Source: Pseudomonadota bacterium
GTDB taxonomy: Bacteria > Bdellovibrionota > Oligoflexia > Oligoflexales > Oligoflexaceae
Reading direction: 5' to 3'
Length of the DNA stretch: 7,368 nt
Assembly: GCA_029556045.1 (NCBI GenBank)
Contig: JAKQGS010000168.1
Coordinates: 1-7,368 of the forward strand
Shown here in pieces: positions 1-5,590 of this stretch. Under the pieces are notes generated by a model. It did no database searches. It was not told the DNA's origin and saw nothing but the letters and a program-made list of their open reading frames with translations. The position numbers and the translations under genes are program-made. Each line of letters starts with the position of its first letter. Positions within the stretch are counted from its first letter, which is position 1.

Positions 1-213
1 ATGATTGAGTCCTTCAATTTCATACCCCCATCCCGGCACGATCTCCAGAACTGAACGGGCCCAAAAGCACCCGTAGCGGTGTACCAGATTCTCGCGACCC
101 GGCAGGCGCAATAATGCAGCGATCAGGTAGGTTGGAAACAACAAAAGAAACAATAAGGCCGTATAGGACCAAAAAAACAGCTGAAGCGCCACGGCCGCTA
201 AGATTTGCACCAT
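1..213 (-). CDS. PlsC-like 1-acylglycerol-3-phosphate acyltransferase, N-terminal part (gene continues past base 1)
   Basis: An open frame of 71 codons starts at the ATG at 213-211 and runs off the left edge without a stop. The product begins with a hydrophobic segment (about residues 2-36), followed by RLPGRENLVHRYGCFWARSV and then PGWGYEIEGLNH. A hydrophobic anchor, then a basic RYxxxWARxxL stretch and a 'V/I-E-G-x-N' strand, is the usual opening of PlsC/LPLAT acyltransferases, which transfer an acyl group to lysophosphatidic acid at the inner membrane. The diagnostic HX4D motif should come next but lies outside the window, so the family call is an inference from the N-terminus. The ATG overlaps the coaBC TGA by one base (TGATG), and a GGAG lies about nine bases upstream, which suggests translational coupling with coaBC. 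It could also be another LPLAT-fold acyltransferase. Confidence 0.7.
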   Translation of the reverse strand, partial: MVQILAAVALQLFFWSYTALLFLLLFPTYLIAALLRLPGRENLVHRYGCFWARSVLEIVPGWGYEIEGLNH

Positions 214-1415
214 CACGATTTTCTCCGGGCGTCGGTTTGAACGTGATCAGCTAAGGCGCAGGCCAGATCGTGTCGGTTCTGCAGACGAATGCCCGGTATG
301 ACCGTACCCGCATCTGAACGGTGGTAAAGGATGGTTGGGTGATCATTCCCACCTATGGACTGCCAGTGGTTCATCACCAGCAGCGACAACCCATAATCGT
401 CAAAATAGGATTGCGCTGTTACCTGATCCTGGTCAGGATCGGTGCGGCTCTCCAGTTTAAATCCAACTTTGATGCCGGAGCGTGGATGCAGGTCGCGGAT
501 AATTTTGGGCGTGGGCTTGAAGTTGACGCTCAGAGGCTGGCGGGACTTGAGTTTGCCGGTCAGGCGAGCCTCCGGTTCGTAATCAAGAACAGACGCTACC
601 ATAACCAGGGCATCGCAGGTTTCATTCAATGCCTGATGACAGGCCTGCTGCAGCTCCGCCACGGTCTCTATCCGGCGCAGGGAGGAATAGACGGACGGTG
701 CAAACTCAACGGGACCGGTGACCACATGGACGGGATTACCGCGGCGATAAAGTTCTTCGCAGATGGCCGTTCCCAGACGTCCTGATGAATAGTTGGATAT
801 ATAGCGCACGTCATCGATATACCCACGGGTTGTGCCCATTGCCACCAGAACGGCCGGCCTGGCGACGGAGCGATTGATGAGATGAGCAACATGATCCGCC
901 AGGTCTTGTGGGTTGGGAAACTTTTGTTTACCCTCTTCCTGCCTGGGCTCCAGGACATGAGCCCAGGATCCTAGCAGCGTGAGATTCTTCTGCACCGGTG
1001 GCGCCATCAACAAGCTATCGTGCATATTGGGCAGCACGATCACCGGTTTCTTCTGCCCCAGATAGGAGAGGACCAGGCTAAGTCCCGGATGGTCCGCAAT
1101 GCCCTGGGCAATCTTAGCGATAAAGTTGGCGGAGGCAGGGGCCACGACGCAGGCGTCGCCATCCGCAATGTGGGTGGAGTCACCGGAATAGGTTGTGATG
1201 GTTGGGGAGGCCGCAGCCCAGGTGAGCGCTTCCGCCGTGATAAACTGCGCTCCCCCTGGAGTCAGCACAGGCCGGACGGTGGCACCCAAACGACGCAAGG
1301 CGCGGATGAAGCGTACGCTCTCAACCGCGCCAACGGAACCGGATACGATAACATGGACTTTCTTCGATGTTAAAGCCTGCGATATTGTCGCGACATGTAG
1401 ATCCGAAGCAGCCAT
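213..1415 (-). CDS. coaBC: CoaBC-like phosphopantothenoylcysteine decarboxylase / phosphopantothenate-cysteine ligase, with a divergent CoaC half
   Basis: This 400-residue protein matches the two-domain layout and length of CoaBC (Dfp), the cytoplasmic enzyme that joins cysteine to 4'-phosphopantothenate and decarboxylates the product on the way to coenzyme A. The N-terminal flavoprotein half (about 18-180) has the SGS nucleotide loop (25-27), the active-site His (H82 in THIADGD) and PASANFIAKIAQGIAD (93-108). The C-terminal ligase half (about 185-395) has GTTRGYIDDVRYISNYSSG (194-212, acyl-intermediate Asn N208), ASVLDYEP (274-281), KLKS (288-291) and VGFKLES (317-323), so it looks complete. 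In the CoaC half the PXMN motif reads PNMH (129-132), with His where E. coli has Asn125. The clamp region around E. coli Cys158 is rewritten (LEPRQEEGKQKFPNPQ) and contains no Cys. Decarboxylase activity is therefore doubtful, while ligase activity is likely. The ATG at 1415 has only a weak GAGA upstream, but no better in-frame start is seen. The gene lies 26 bp after a small basic ORF and overlaps the acyltransferase start. Confidence 0.9.
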   Translation of the reverse strand: MAASDLHVATISQALTSKKVHVIVSGSVGAVESVRFIRALRRLGATVRPVLTPGGAQFITAEALTWAAASPTITTYSGDSTHIADGDACVVAPASANFIAKIAQGIADHPGLSLVLSYLGQKKPVIVLPNMHDSLLMAPPVQKNLTLLGSWAHVLEPRQEEGKQKFPNPQDLADHVAHLINRSVARPAVLVAMGTTRGYIDDVRYISNYSSGRLGTAICEELYRRGNPVHVVTGPVEFAPSVYSSLRRIETVAELQQACHQALNETCDALVMVASVLDYEPEARLTGKLKSRQPLSVNFKPTPKIIRDLHPRSGIKVGFKLESRTDPDQDQVTAQSYFDDYGLSLLVMNHWQSIGGNDHPTILYHRSDAGTVIPGIRLQNRHDLACALADHVQTDARRKS

Positions 1416-1441
1416 ATTATCTCGAAGCGGAGGAGCAAAAA

Positions 1442-1609
1442 TTATGCTTTTCTGGCCGCCATTTGAGCTTTTTCGTTGGCGTTCGGCACATTCAGAGCCA
1501 AATCGGGAGCGGTGCTGCCAACGCGGCGGAGTTCATTTTTACGGGCCTTGCCAGCGCGGGCTTTGTTCATACGGCGGCGGGCTTTTACGACTTTGGTTGG
1601 TGATGCCAT
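1442..1609 (-). CDS. Small basic protein of unknown function (55 aa)
   Basis: I do not recognise this protein with certainty. It starts MASPTKVVKARRRMNKARAG and is very rich in Arg, Lys and Ala in its first 30 residues. A less charged segment follows (GSTAPDLALNVPNA, residues 31-44), and the end is a short Ala/Lys-rich tail. There is no signal peptide or membrane segment, and the composition suits an RNA- or ribosome-associated protein. The start at 1609 was chosen over an upstream TTG (1684) because AGGA lies eight bases before this ATG and the upstream extension has no coding look. It is the first gene of the minus-strand cluster, 26 bp ahead of coaBC, so the two are probably co-transcribed. 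The ribosome binding site and cluster position favour a real gene, while the function is open. Confidence 0.7.
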   Translation of the reverse strand: MASPTKVVKARRRMNKARAGKARKNELRRVGSTAPDLALNVPNANEKAQMAARKA

Positions 1610-1655
1610 GATAAGAGTCCTTTTGTTTCCAACAATCTGAAATTCAAGCCGTGAG

Positions 1656-1684
1656 AATCTACGGTATGAAGCCCATGAAAGCAA
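1656..1684 (-). promoter_or_regulatory. Candidate sigma-70 promoter for the small basic gene - coaBC - acyltransferase cluster
   Basis: On the minus strand TTGCTT (1684-1679) is followed after 17 bases by TAGATT (1661-1656), about 47 bases before the ATG at 1609. The spacing is ideal, but the hexamers match the consensus at only 3/6 and 4/6 positions. No transcription data can be inferred from the sequence. Confidence 0.35.
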
Positions 1685-1741
1685 CTGGATTTTGGCGTGG
1701 GAAATTAGGGTTAATCATCTGAGCGCTGGTGCGAAAAGCCG

Positions 1742-1771
1742 TCGATTTTTGTAAAAACCTCGGAGTATAGT
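1742..1771 (+). promoter_or_regulatory. Weak candidate promoter for the first outer-membrane protein gene
   Basis: TATAGT at 1766-1771 is a good -10 match (5/6). The best-spaced upstream hexamer, TCGATT at 1742-1747 (18-base gap), is poor (3/6). A start near 1778 would give a leader of about 33 bases containing the GAGGAG ribosome binding site at 1799-1804. The element GTCGATTT occurs at 1741-1748 and again at 1784-1791. Confidence 0.25.
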
Positions 1772-1810
1772 GTCCCCTGTGATGTCGATTTACCTCCCGA
1801 GGAGACCTCT

Positions 1811-2470
1811 ATGTTAACCAGTAAGTCAATTATTTCAACATGTTTAGGGCTTTTTCTGACCGCCGTATCCCTGTCTGGCGGTGCCCTGGCGGAGCCGTCT
1901 GAACCGGTTGACAAAAATACCTCCGGCCCGACGCTTGGGGTGAACATGGCCTTCGGGCAGGCTACAGCGTCTGGGGGCAAAGGCCCTGGAATCATTTGGT
2001 TCATGGGGGTTGAGCCGGGTTATGGCGCCGCCCGCGATACCTGGAATCGGGTGGAGCCTTCGTTTGAAATCGGCACTGGATATGCAGAATTCAAAGTTAA
2101 GGACGACGAATTTACCGGCACCTCCAAGGCCCCCATCAAATTGTTTGCATTAGCGAAAGTTGGTTATGGCTACAGCGTTGGCCAGCATTCTTTTGCTATC
2201 TGGCGTTTGGGTGTTGGGCCGGCTTTGATGGATTTTAAACAGTCCGTGAATGGGGTGAACCGCAAAGCCAGCGACACCGTGAGCGGTTTTATGGCGCGGG
2301 CAGGGATGGACTTCATGATGCCGGTTGCCGAGGGATTTGATTTTCTGATGGGCGGTCATTACAACTATCTAACGTTCTCTGTCGATGAACTGGAAGGTGG
2401 GTACCCCCTGGATCGCTCCTTCCAGGTCAACGGGCTATTGTTGCAGATCAGCGGCCGCCTGCGCTTTTAA
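1811..2470 (+). CDS. Putative outer-membrane beta-barrel protein (219 aa)
   Basis: The product begins with a classical Sec signal peptide: Lys5, a hydrophobic core over residues 7-22, and a likely cleavage after GGALA (residue 27, before EPSEP). The mature part of about 190 residues alternates hydrophobic and polar residues in strand-like runs rich in Gly and aromatic residues, for example FALAKVGYGYSV, FAIWRLGVGPAL, FLMGGHYNYLTFSV and LLLQISGRLRF. It ends in Phe, as substrates of the BAM assembly machinery usually do. This points to a small barrel of about eight strands in the outer membrane. No specific family or ligand can be named. GAGGAG at 1799-1804, six bases before the ATG, fixes the start. 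The gene converges on the acetyltransferase gene: its TAA (2468-2470) overlaps the other gene's stop, and a hairpin with a T tract inside that neighbour probably ends its transcript. Confidence 0.8.
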   Translation: MLTSKSIISTCLGLFLTAVSLSGGALAEPSEPVDKNTSGPTLGVNMAFGQATASGGKGPGIIWFMGVEPGYGAARDTWNRVEPSFEIGTGYAEFKVKDDEFTGTSKAPIKLFALAKVGYGYSVGQHSFAIWRLGVGPALMDFKQSVNGVNRKASDTVSGFMARAGMDFMMPVAEGFDFLMGGHYNYLTFSVDELEGGYPLDRSFQVNGLLLQISGRLRF

Positions 2471-3069
2471 AATTGGGCTGAATCCAGATTTTCAAACATA
2501 TAATAGCAGGGGATATCTTCCAGTAGGTTCCCCTGCTTTTTGCGGGTATCACCCGTGATGGGGCGAAAGCCATAACGGTGAAAAAGCTTTTGGGCCGTGA
2601 CCATCTGCGGGGTGGTTTCCAGGTAAAGCCGGCGATAACCCAGGCGTTTGGCCTCAAGCAAACAAACCGCCAGCAGCTGTGCCCCTAATCCCCGACCCCG
2701 AAAGGGTTTTTCAATCACGAGGTCGCGGATTTCCCCGATGCCTTCGCTGGCAGGCAGGCCCGCCAGCGGCCCAATACCAGCCCCACCGATGCAGGCTCCT
2801 GTCCCGCTATCCTTAACCACGAGATAGGTGGCGCCAGGTGTTGAATAAACGTCGACAAAATGCTCCAGTCGACGAAAGGTAGAAGCGAGCACGCTCCCGG
2901 CTTCTTCAAAATTATCCAGGTTTTGTCGGATCATATTGATGATCGCGGGCTCATTCTCTGGTGTGAAAGCACAGATTTCCACGTTCATTCCAGTGGTGGA
3001 TGCCTGGGATGACTCGAGGGTATTAAAATTCGAGGCCCCTTGGGACTCAGTGGTTGCGAAGGATTCCAT
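2467..3069 (-). CDS. GNAT-family N-acetyltransferase
   Basis: This 200-residue protein carries a typical GNAT fold. Strand beta-4 is IGEIRDLVI (111-119), directly followed by the acetyl-CoA pyrophosphate-binding loop RGRGLG (124-129). The motif B region LYLETTPQMVTAQKLFHRYGFRPI (148-171) includes the usual 'A-x-x-L-F/Y-x-x-x-G-F' pattern. It should transfer an acetyl group from acetyl-CoA to an amine in the cytoplasm, but the substrate cannot be read from the sequence. The first 27 residues are a Ser/Thr/Gln-rich stretch that precedes the fold. Translation could instead begin at Met28 (ATG at 2988), which would give 173 residues. Neither start has a strong ribosome binding site (GGAAG three bases before 3069; GGA abutting 2988). 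The gene stands alone, convergent with one outer-membrane gene and divergent from another. Confidence 0.88.
   Translation of the reverse strand: MESFATTESQGASNFNTLESSQASTTGMNVEICAFTPENEPAIINMIRQNLDNFEEAGSVLASTFRRLEHFVDVYSTPGATYLVVKDSGTGACIGGAGIGPLAGLPASEGIGEIRDLVIEKPFRGRGLGAQLLAVCLLEAKRLGYRRLYLETTPQMVTAQKLFHRYGFRPITGDTRKKQGNLLEDIPCYYMFENLDSAQF
2505..2541 (+). terminator. Rho-independent terminator for the 1811-2470 gene, embedded in the acetyltransferase coding region
   Basis: AGCAGGGGA (2505-2513) pairs perfectly with TCCCCTGCT (2529-2537) around a 15-base loop. The run of T at 2537-2541 follows, 35 bases after the outer-membrane gene's stop. On the opposite strand the stem is not followed by a T run, so it should act in the plus direction only. 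Confidence 0.65.
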
Positions 3070-3144
3070 AGACTTCCGACCCGCGTTTAGCGGCTTTTGT
3101 GTTGTTCTGCGAATGATTGGTTTGCGTAATCTGCCGAGTTTGTT

Positions 3145-3253
3145 ATGGGAAATATTAGTTTAATGGTCCGATGCCTGCAAACAAATTCAACGAGGTCGCC
3201 GCCTGTTTACCTAAAAATCCCCATAAGTAACAATCCCTTTCCAAATTTCCCAT
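3145..3253. repeat. 9-bp inverted repeat ATGGGAAAT / ATTTCCCAT spanning the divergent promoters
   Basis: ATGGGAAAT is at 3145-3153 and its exact reverse complement ATTTCCCAT at 3245-3253, 100 bases apart. The left copy overlaps the candidate -10 of the acetyltransferase gene. The right copy lies between the -35 and -10 of the second outer-membrane gene. Read in the direction of each gene, both copies are ATTTCCCAT. This could be a pair of operator half-sites or a chance match. Confidence 0.35.
3152..3180 (-). promoter_or_regulatory. Candidate promoter for the GNAT acetyltransferase gene
   Basis: On the minus strand TTGCAG (3180-3175), a 17-base gap, then TAATAT (3157-3152). The matches are 3/6 and 4/6 with ideal spacing, leaving a leader of about 75 bases before the ATG at 3069. 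Confidence 0.35.
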
Positions 3254-3266
3254 TAGGTCTTATAAC
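3238..3266 (+). promoter_or_regulatory. Candidate sigma-70 promoter for the second outer-membrane protein gene
   Basis: TTTCCA (3238-3243, 4/6) is separated by exactly 17 bases from TATAAC (3261-3266, 5/6), followed by an A-rich leader of about 50 bases and GAGGAG before the ATG at 3327. This is one of the more convincing promoters in the window. Confidence 0.5.
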
Positions 3267-3326
3267 TTACACCCTGTAAAAAAACCGAAAGTTCAAAAAA
3301 ACGAAATAACGAAACGAGGAGTGATT

Positions 3327-3986
3327 ATGCGTCGGAAGGGATTTGTCAGTGTTGTCGCCATGGTCGCCATAGCATTATCCAGCCAGGCTTTTGGCCGGGA
3401 AATCAGCTTGATTCAGGGGATTATGCAGTCAGAAAAGAATAAGGATAAACTGGCGGACACCAATGCCGGCGGCAGCAATACCACCACGGTCGGTGCGGTT
3501 TATGCGGATGCCCTGGGCGAGTCCGCTTCCACGGATTTCTTTGTGGGGGCCCTTTTGAGCATGAAGTCCTTCGATGCGGCCGAGGGAAGCAAGGCTCCGG
3601 GTAACCGGAATACCCTGGGAGTGAATGGCGGCGTGAGGTACTACGTTCCAGTTAACTCGCAGTCTTTATTGCCATTTGGTGCGCTCAAGGCAGAATACCG
3701 GCGCGCTGAAGACGGGGAAATTTTAGTGGGAGGCTATCGGGAAACCGAGGAGTCCGGGCTGTTCTATGGTGTGGATGTTGGCATCCGCGGCCTGTTTGCC
3801 GAAAAATATTTTATTGATTTTTTTATCCCAGTGTTCGAAAGTGCTCTGTTTTCGACCGAGCGTGAGGTCACCCGGGACGCCAACGGCAACGTGACGGCGG
3901 ACCAGGAGACAACCCGGACCGATCTCTTTGTGGACGCAAGGTCGTCACTGGTGGAAATCGGAATCGGCCTTGGTATGAAGTTTTAA
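3327..3986 (+). CDS. Putative outer-membrane beta-barrel protein (219 aa)
   Basis: The product starts MRRKGFVSVVAMVAIALSSQ, a basic head plus hydrophobic core. A probable signal peptidase site follows AFG (residue 23, before REISL). The mature region contains strand-like runs separated by charged loops: TTTVGAVYADAL, DFFVGALLSMKSF, LGVNGGVRYYVPV, LFYGVDVGIRGLFA and LVEIGIGLGMKF. It ends in the terminal Phe typical of BAM-assembled barrels. A hydrophilic segment near the end (TEREVTRDANGNVTADQETT) looks like a long surface or periplasmic loop. No named family is recognised. The ATG at 3327 is preferred to a GTG at 3321, because GAGGAG (3316-3321) lies five bases before the ATG and overlaps the GTG. 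The gene is followed after 38 bp by a small basic ORF and then a terminator, so it is probably the first gene of a two-gene transcript. Confidence 0.8.
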   Translation: MRRKGFVSVVAMVAIALSSQAFGREISLIQGIMQSEKNKDKLADTNAGGSNTTTVGAVYADALGESASTDFFVGALLSMKSFDAAEGSKAPGNRNTLGVNGGVRYYVPVNSQSLLPFGALKAEYRRAEDGEILVGGYRETEESGLFYGVDVGIRGLFAEKYFIDFFIPVFESALFSTEREVTRDANGNVTADQETTRTDLFVDARSSLVEIGIGLGMKF

Positions 3987-4024
3987 TCTGAGGGCAACCT
4001 CGTAGCGATCATAGAGGATTTCAC

Positions 4025-4150
4025 ATGCGTAAAAACAGACCACCCCGTAAGCGTAACAAAACCGCCCGCAAAAAAGCGAAGATGAAAGCCCGGGTTCTCC
4101 GGAAGAAACGCCTGAGTCCTCATGGTCAGCGCGGCGGTAAAATTCGCTAA
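4025..4150 (+). CDS. Very small, highly basic protein of unknown function (41 aa)
   Basis: The frame starts MRKNRPPRKRNKTARKKAKM and ends HGQRGGKIR. About half of its 41 residues are Arg or Lys, there is no acidic residue, and there is no membrane segment. This composition is typical of small ribosomal proteins or RNA-binding peptides. The RKKAKMKARVLRKKR core loosely recalls tiny mitochondrial/bacterial ribosomal proteins of the COX24/bS22 type, but I cannot claim homology. GAGG lies seven bases before the ATG. The stop at 4148-4150 is followed within about 20 bases by a strong intrinsic terminator, so the ORF is the last gene of the transcript beginning with the outer-membrane gene 38 bp upstream. 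The ribosome binding site and placement support a real gene; the role is unknown. Confidence 0.68.
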   Translation: MRKNRPPRKRNKTARKKAKMKARVLRKKRLSPHGQRGGKIR

Positions 4151-4171
4151 TTTCGTTAGAGCTTAAAAATC

Positions 4172-4215
4172 AGGGGAGCCCAATCGATCGATGATTGGGT
4201 TCCCCTCTTTTTTTT
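4172..4215 (+). terminator. Strong rho-independent terminator between convergent genes
   Basis: The arms 4172-4185 (AGGGGAGCCCAATC) and 4193-4206 (GATTGGGTTCCCCT) form a 14-bp stem with a single G-U pair and a 7-base loop. Eight T follow at 4208-4215. This ends the outer-membrane/small basic gene transcript. On the minus strand the stem is followed within two bases by five T (4170-4166), so it may also terminate the phosphofructokinase transcript coming from the right. Confidence 0.9.
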
Positions 4216-4243
4216 AAATTACCCAACGGACGGTGCAGCCATC

Positions 4244-4271
4244 ATCGACGAGTCCTTTTGCCATCGTCGAT
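4244..4271. repeat. 8-bp inverted repeat just downstream of the phosphofructokinase stop
   Basis: ATCGACGA (4244-4251) and TCGTCGAT (4264-4271) are perfect complements around a 12-base loop and lie 14 bases past the phosphofructokinase stop codon. No T run follows on the minus strand, so it is not a terminator by itself. It could be a 3'-end stabilising hairpin ahead of the terminator at 4172-4215. Confidence 0.4.
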
Positions 4272-4285
4272 TTAACGAAGGCGGA

Positions 4286-5389
4286 TCAGGCTCCGGCCCT
4301 CAGGGTCTGAAACTTTGTCGCCCTACCCAGACAAATGCCGATGCTCTCCGCGGTCTTTAAGACATAATCGTTTTGGTCGAGAGGGCGGAATTTACCAGCC
4401 ACATCCTTATAGTTGATGGCGGTGATGCGATTGCCCTGCAGTGCCACGATCTTCCCGTAAGCTTTCTGATGCACCAGATCGACGGCATGGACCCCAAAAG
4501 CGGTGCCGAGAATGCGGTCCATCGGACTGGGTGTACCGCCCCGTTGGACGTGACCAAGCACGGTGACGCGGGTGTCAATTTTGGTGCGAAGATGGAGTTC
4601 GTGAGCCACCTGATTGCCGATACCTCCGAGGTTTTGTGCCCCCGAAGCGGATTTGGAAAACACCGGCTGGCCTCCTTTAGGGAATGCTCCTTCGGCCACC
4701 ACGATGACGCTGAAATAGCGTCCCATTTTCTTCCGTTCTTCGATTTTTTTCACGATGGCGTCGTAGTCGAAGGGTATTTCTGGCAATAAAATAATGTGAG
4801 CCCCACCGGCCACACCAGCATGGAGAGCGATGTGACCGGCATGGCGGCCCATGACTTCCAGGATCATCAGTCGGTCATGGGATTCCGCCGTGGAACGCAA
4901 ACGACTGGTGGCGTCCGCCGCGATTTCCACAGCGGTGTCAAAACCGACGGTCAGATCGGTGGCGATCAGATCGTTGTCGATGGTTTTGGGAATCCCCACC
5001 ACGTTGATACCCACTTGGGAGAGTTGCCAACCGATCCCCTGCGTGCCGTCACCGCCCACCACAATGATGCAATCGAGCCCCAGATCCTTATAGGCTTCCA
5101 CAACCAGTTGACTTTTATCAGAAGTCTGGTTGTTGTTGTCGTTTTTCAAAGAAAAGGGATTGCCGGAATTGGTGGTTCCGAGGATCGTGCCCCCCCGAAA
5201 AAGGATTTCCGAAACATCGTGACCGGAAAGTTTGCGCACATCATAAGGGCGTGACATCAGGCCATTGAAGCTGTCTTTGATGCCCCAAATTTCCATGCCA
5301 TAGGTGCCAATAGCATGTTTGACGGCCCCGCGGATGACCGCGTTCAGACCTGGGCAATCACCACCACCGGTACAGATTCCAACTTTCAT
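4286..5389 (-). CDS. pfkA: 6-phosphofructokinase, group III (GGDG / PKTIDND) type, probably ATP-dependent
   Basis: This 367-residue cytoplasmic enzyme phosphorylates fructose 6-phosphate to fructose 1,6-bisphosphate in glycolysis. Visible motifs in order are GICTGGGDCPGLNAVIRG (4-21), RGGTILGTTN (65-74), VVGGDGTQGIG (110-120), IPKTIDNDL (133-141, catalytic Asp138), MGRHAGHIAL (180-189), PEIPF (203-207) and LGHVQRGGTPSPMDR (278-292). Gly at the GGDG position (G115, E. coli Gly104) is the ATP-type residue. Lys in PKTIDND (K135, E. coli Gly124) is the residue found in pyrophosphate enzymes. The Gly/Lys pair marks the mixed-substrate group III clade, whose Gly/Lys members are mostly ATP users. 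The ATG at 5389 is chosen because GGAG lies six bases upstream and the PFK fold begins at MKVGICTGGG; an in-frame TTG 44 codons earlier adds unrelated sequence. A TTGACA on the minus strand (5460-5455) has no well-spaced -10 (CATAGT after 20 bases). The gene is divergent from the receiver-TPR gene and convergent on the terminator at 4172-4215. Confidence 0.95.
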   Translation of the reverse strand: MKVGICTGGGDCPGLNAVIRGAVKHAIGTYGMEIWGIKDSFNGLMSRPYDVRKLSGHDVSEILFRGGTILGTTNSGNPFSLKNDNNNQTSDKSQLVVEAYKDLGLDCIIVVGGDGTQGIGWQLSQVGINVVGIPKTIDNDLIATDLTVGFDTAVEIAADATSRLRSTAESHDRLMILEVMGRHAGHIALHAGVAGGAHIILLPEIPFDYDAIVKKIEERKKMGRYFSVIVVAEGAFPKGGQPVFSKSASGAQNLGGIGNQVAHELHLRTKIDTRVTVLGHVQRGGTPSPMDRILGTAFGVHAVDLVHQKAYGKIVALQGNRITAINYKDVAGKFRPLDQNDYVLKTAESIGICLGRATKFQTLRAGA

Positions 5390-5490
5390 AAAAAAACTCC
5401 CGAAGTCAGTCAATTCAAGGGCCTTACCACTATGGTTCGGCAATCCTGCGTCACTGTCAAGCGCCGGTTGGTCAATAACGATAAATTTCA

Positions 5491-5499
5491 TGATACAAT
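5491..5499 (+). promoter_or_regulatory. Candidate extended -10 promoter for the receiver-TPR gene
   Basis: TGATACAAT contains the extended -10 TG one base before TACAAT (5494-5499, 5/6). The closest -35-like hexamer, TTGGTC at 5468-5473, is 20 bases away, which is too far to be ideal, as expected where an extended -10 is used. Transcription would start about 85 bases before the ATG at 5591. Confidence 0.45.
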
Positions 5500-5590
5500 A
5501 AGGATGATCAATTAAAGCCAATGGTCATTCAGTAGGCCGGGAACTTCGCCAAGTGGGGTGGAAGCTCATTTGCCTGGTACGGGGAATGTG

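Noticed and set aside
321..785. 154-codon open frame on the plus strand
   Set aside because: It lies wholly opposite the coaBC coding sequence, has no recognisable domain, and the coaBC frame explains the region.
1020..1611. Several overlapping plus-strand open frames (117, 138 and 78 codons)
   Set aside because: They are antisense to coaBC and the small basic gene, with no family features or convincing ribosome binding sites.
2936..3163. 75-codon plus-strand frame overlapping the acetyltransferase start
   Set aside because: It is mostly antisense to the acetyltransferase N-terminus, with no domain and no ribosome binding site.
1811..3986. The two outer-membrane proteins as a tandem paralogous pair (both 219 residues)
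   Set aside because: Apart from the shared architecture and equal length I see no convincing sequence similarity, so the equal length may be coincidence.
5390..5521. 44-residue N-terminal extension of the phosphofructokinase from a TTG codon
   Set aside because: The PFK fold begins at MKVGICTGGG with a GGAG six bases upstream. The extension has no family similarity, and it overlaps the intergenic promoter region.
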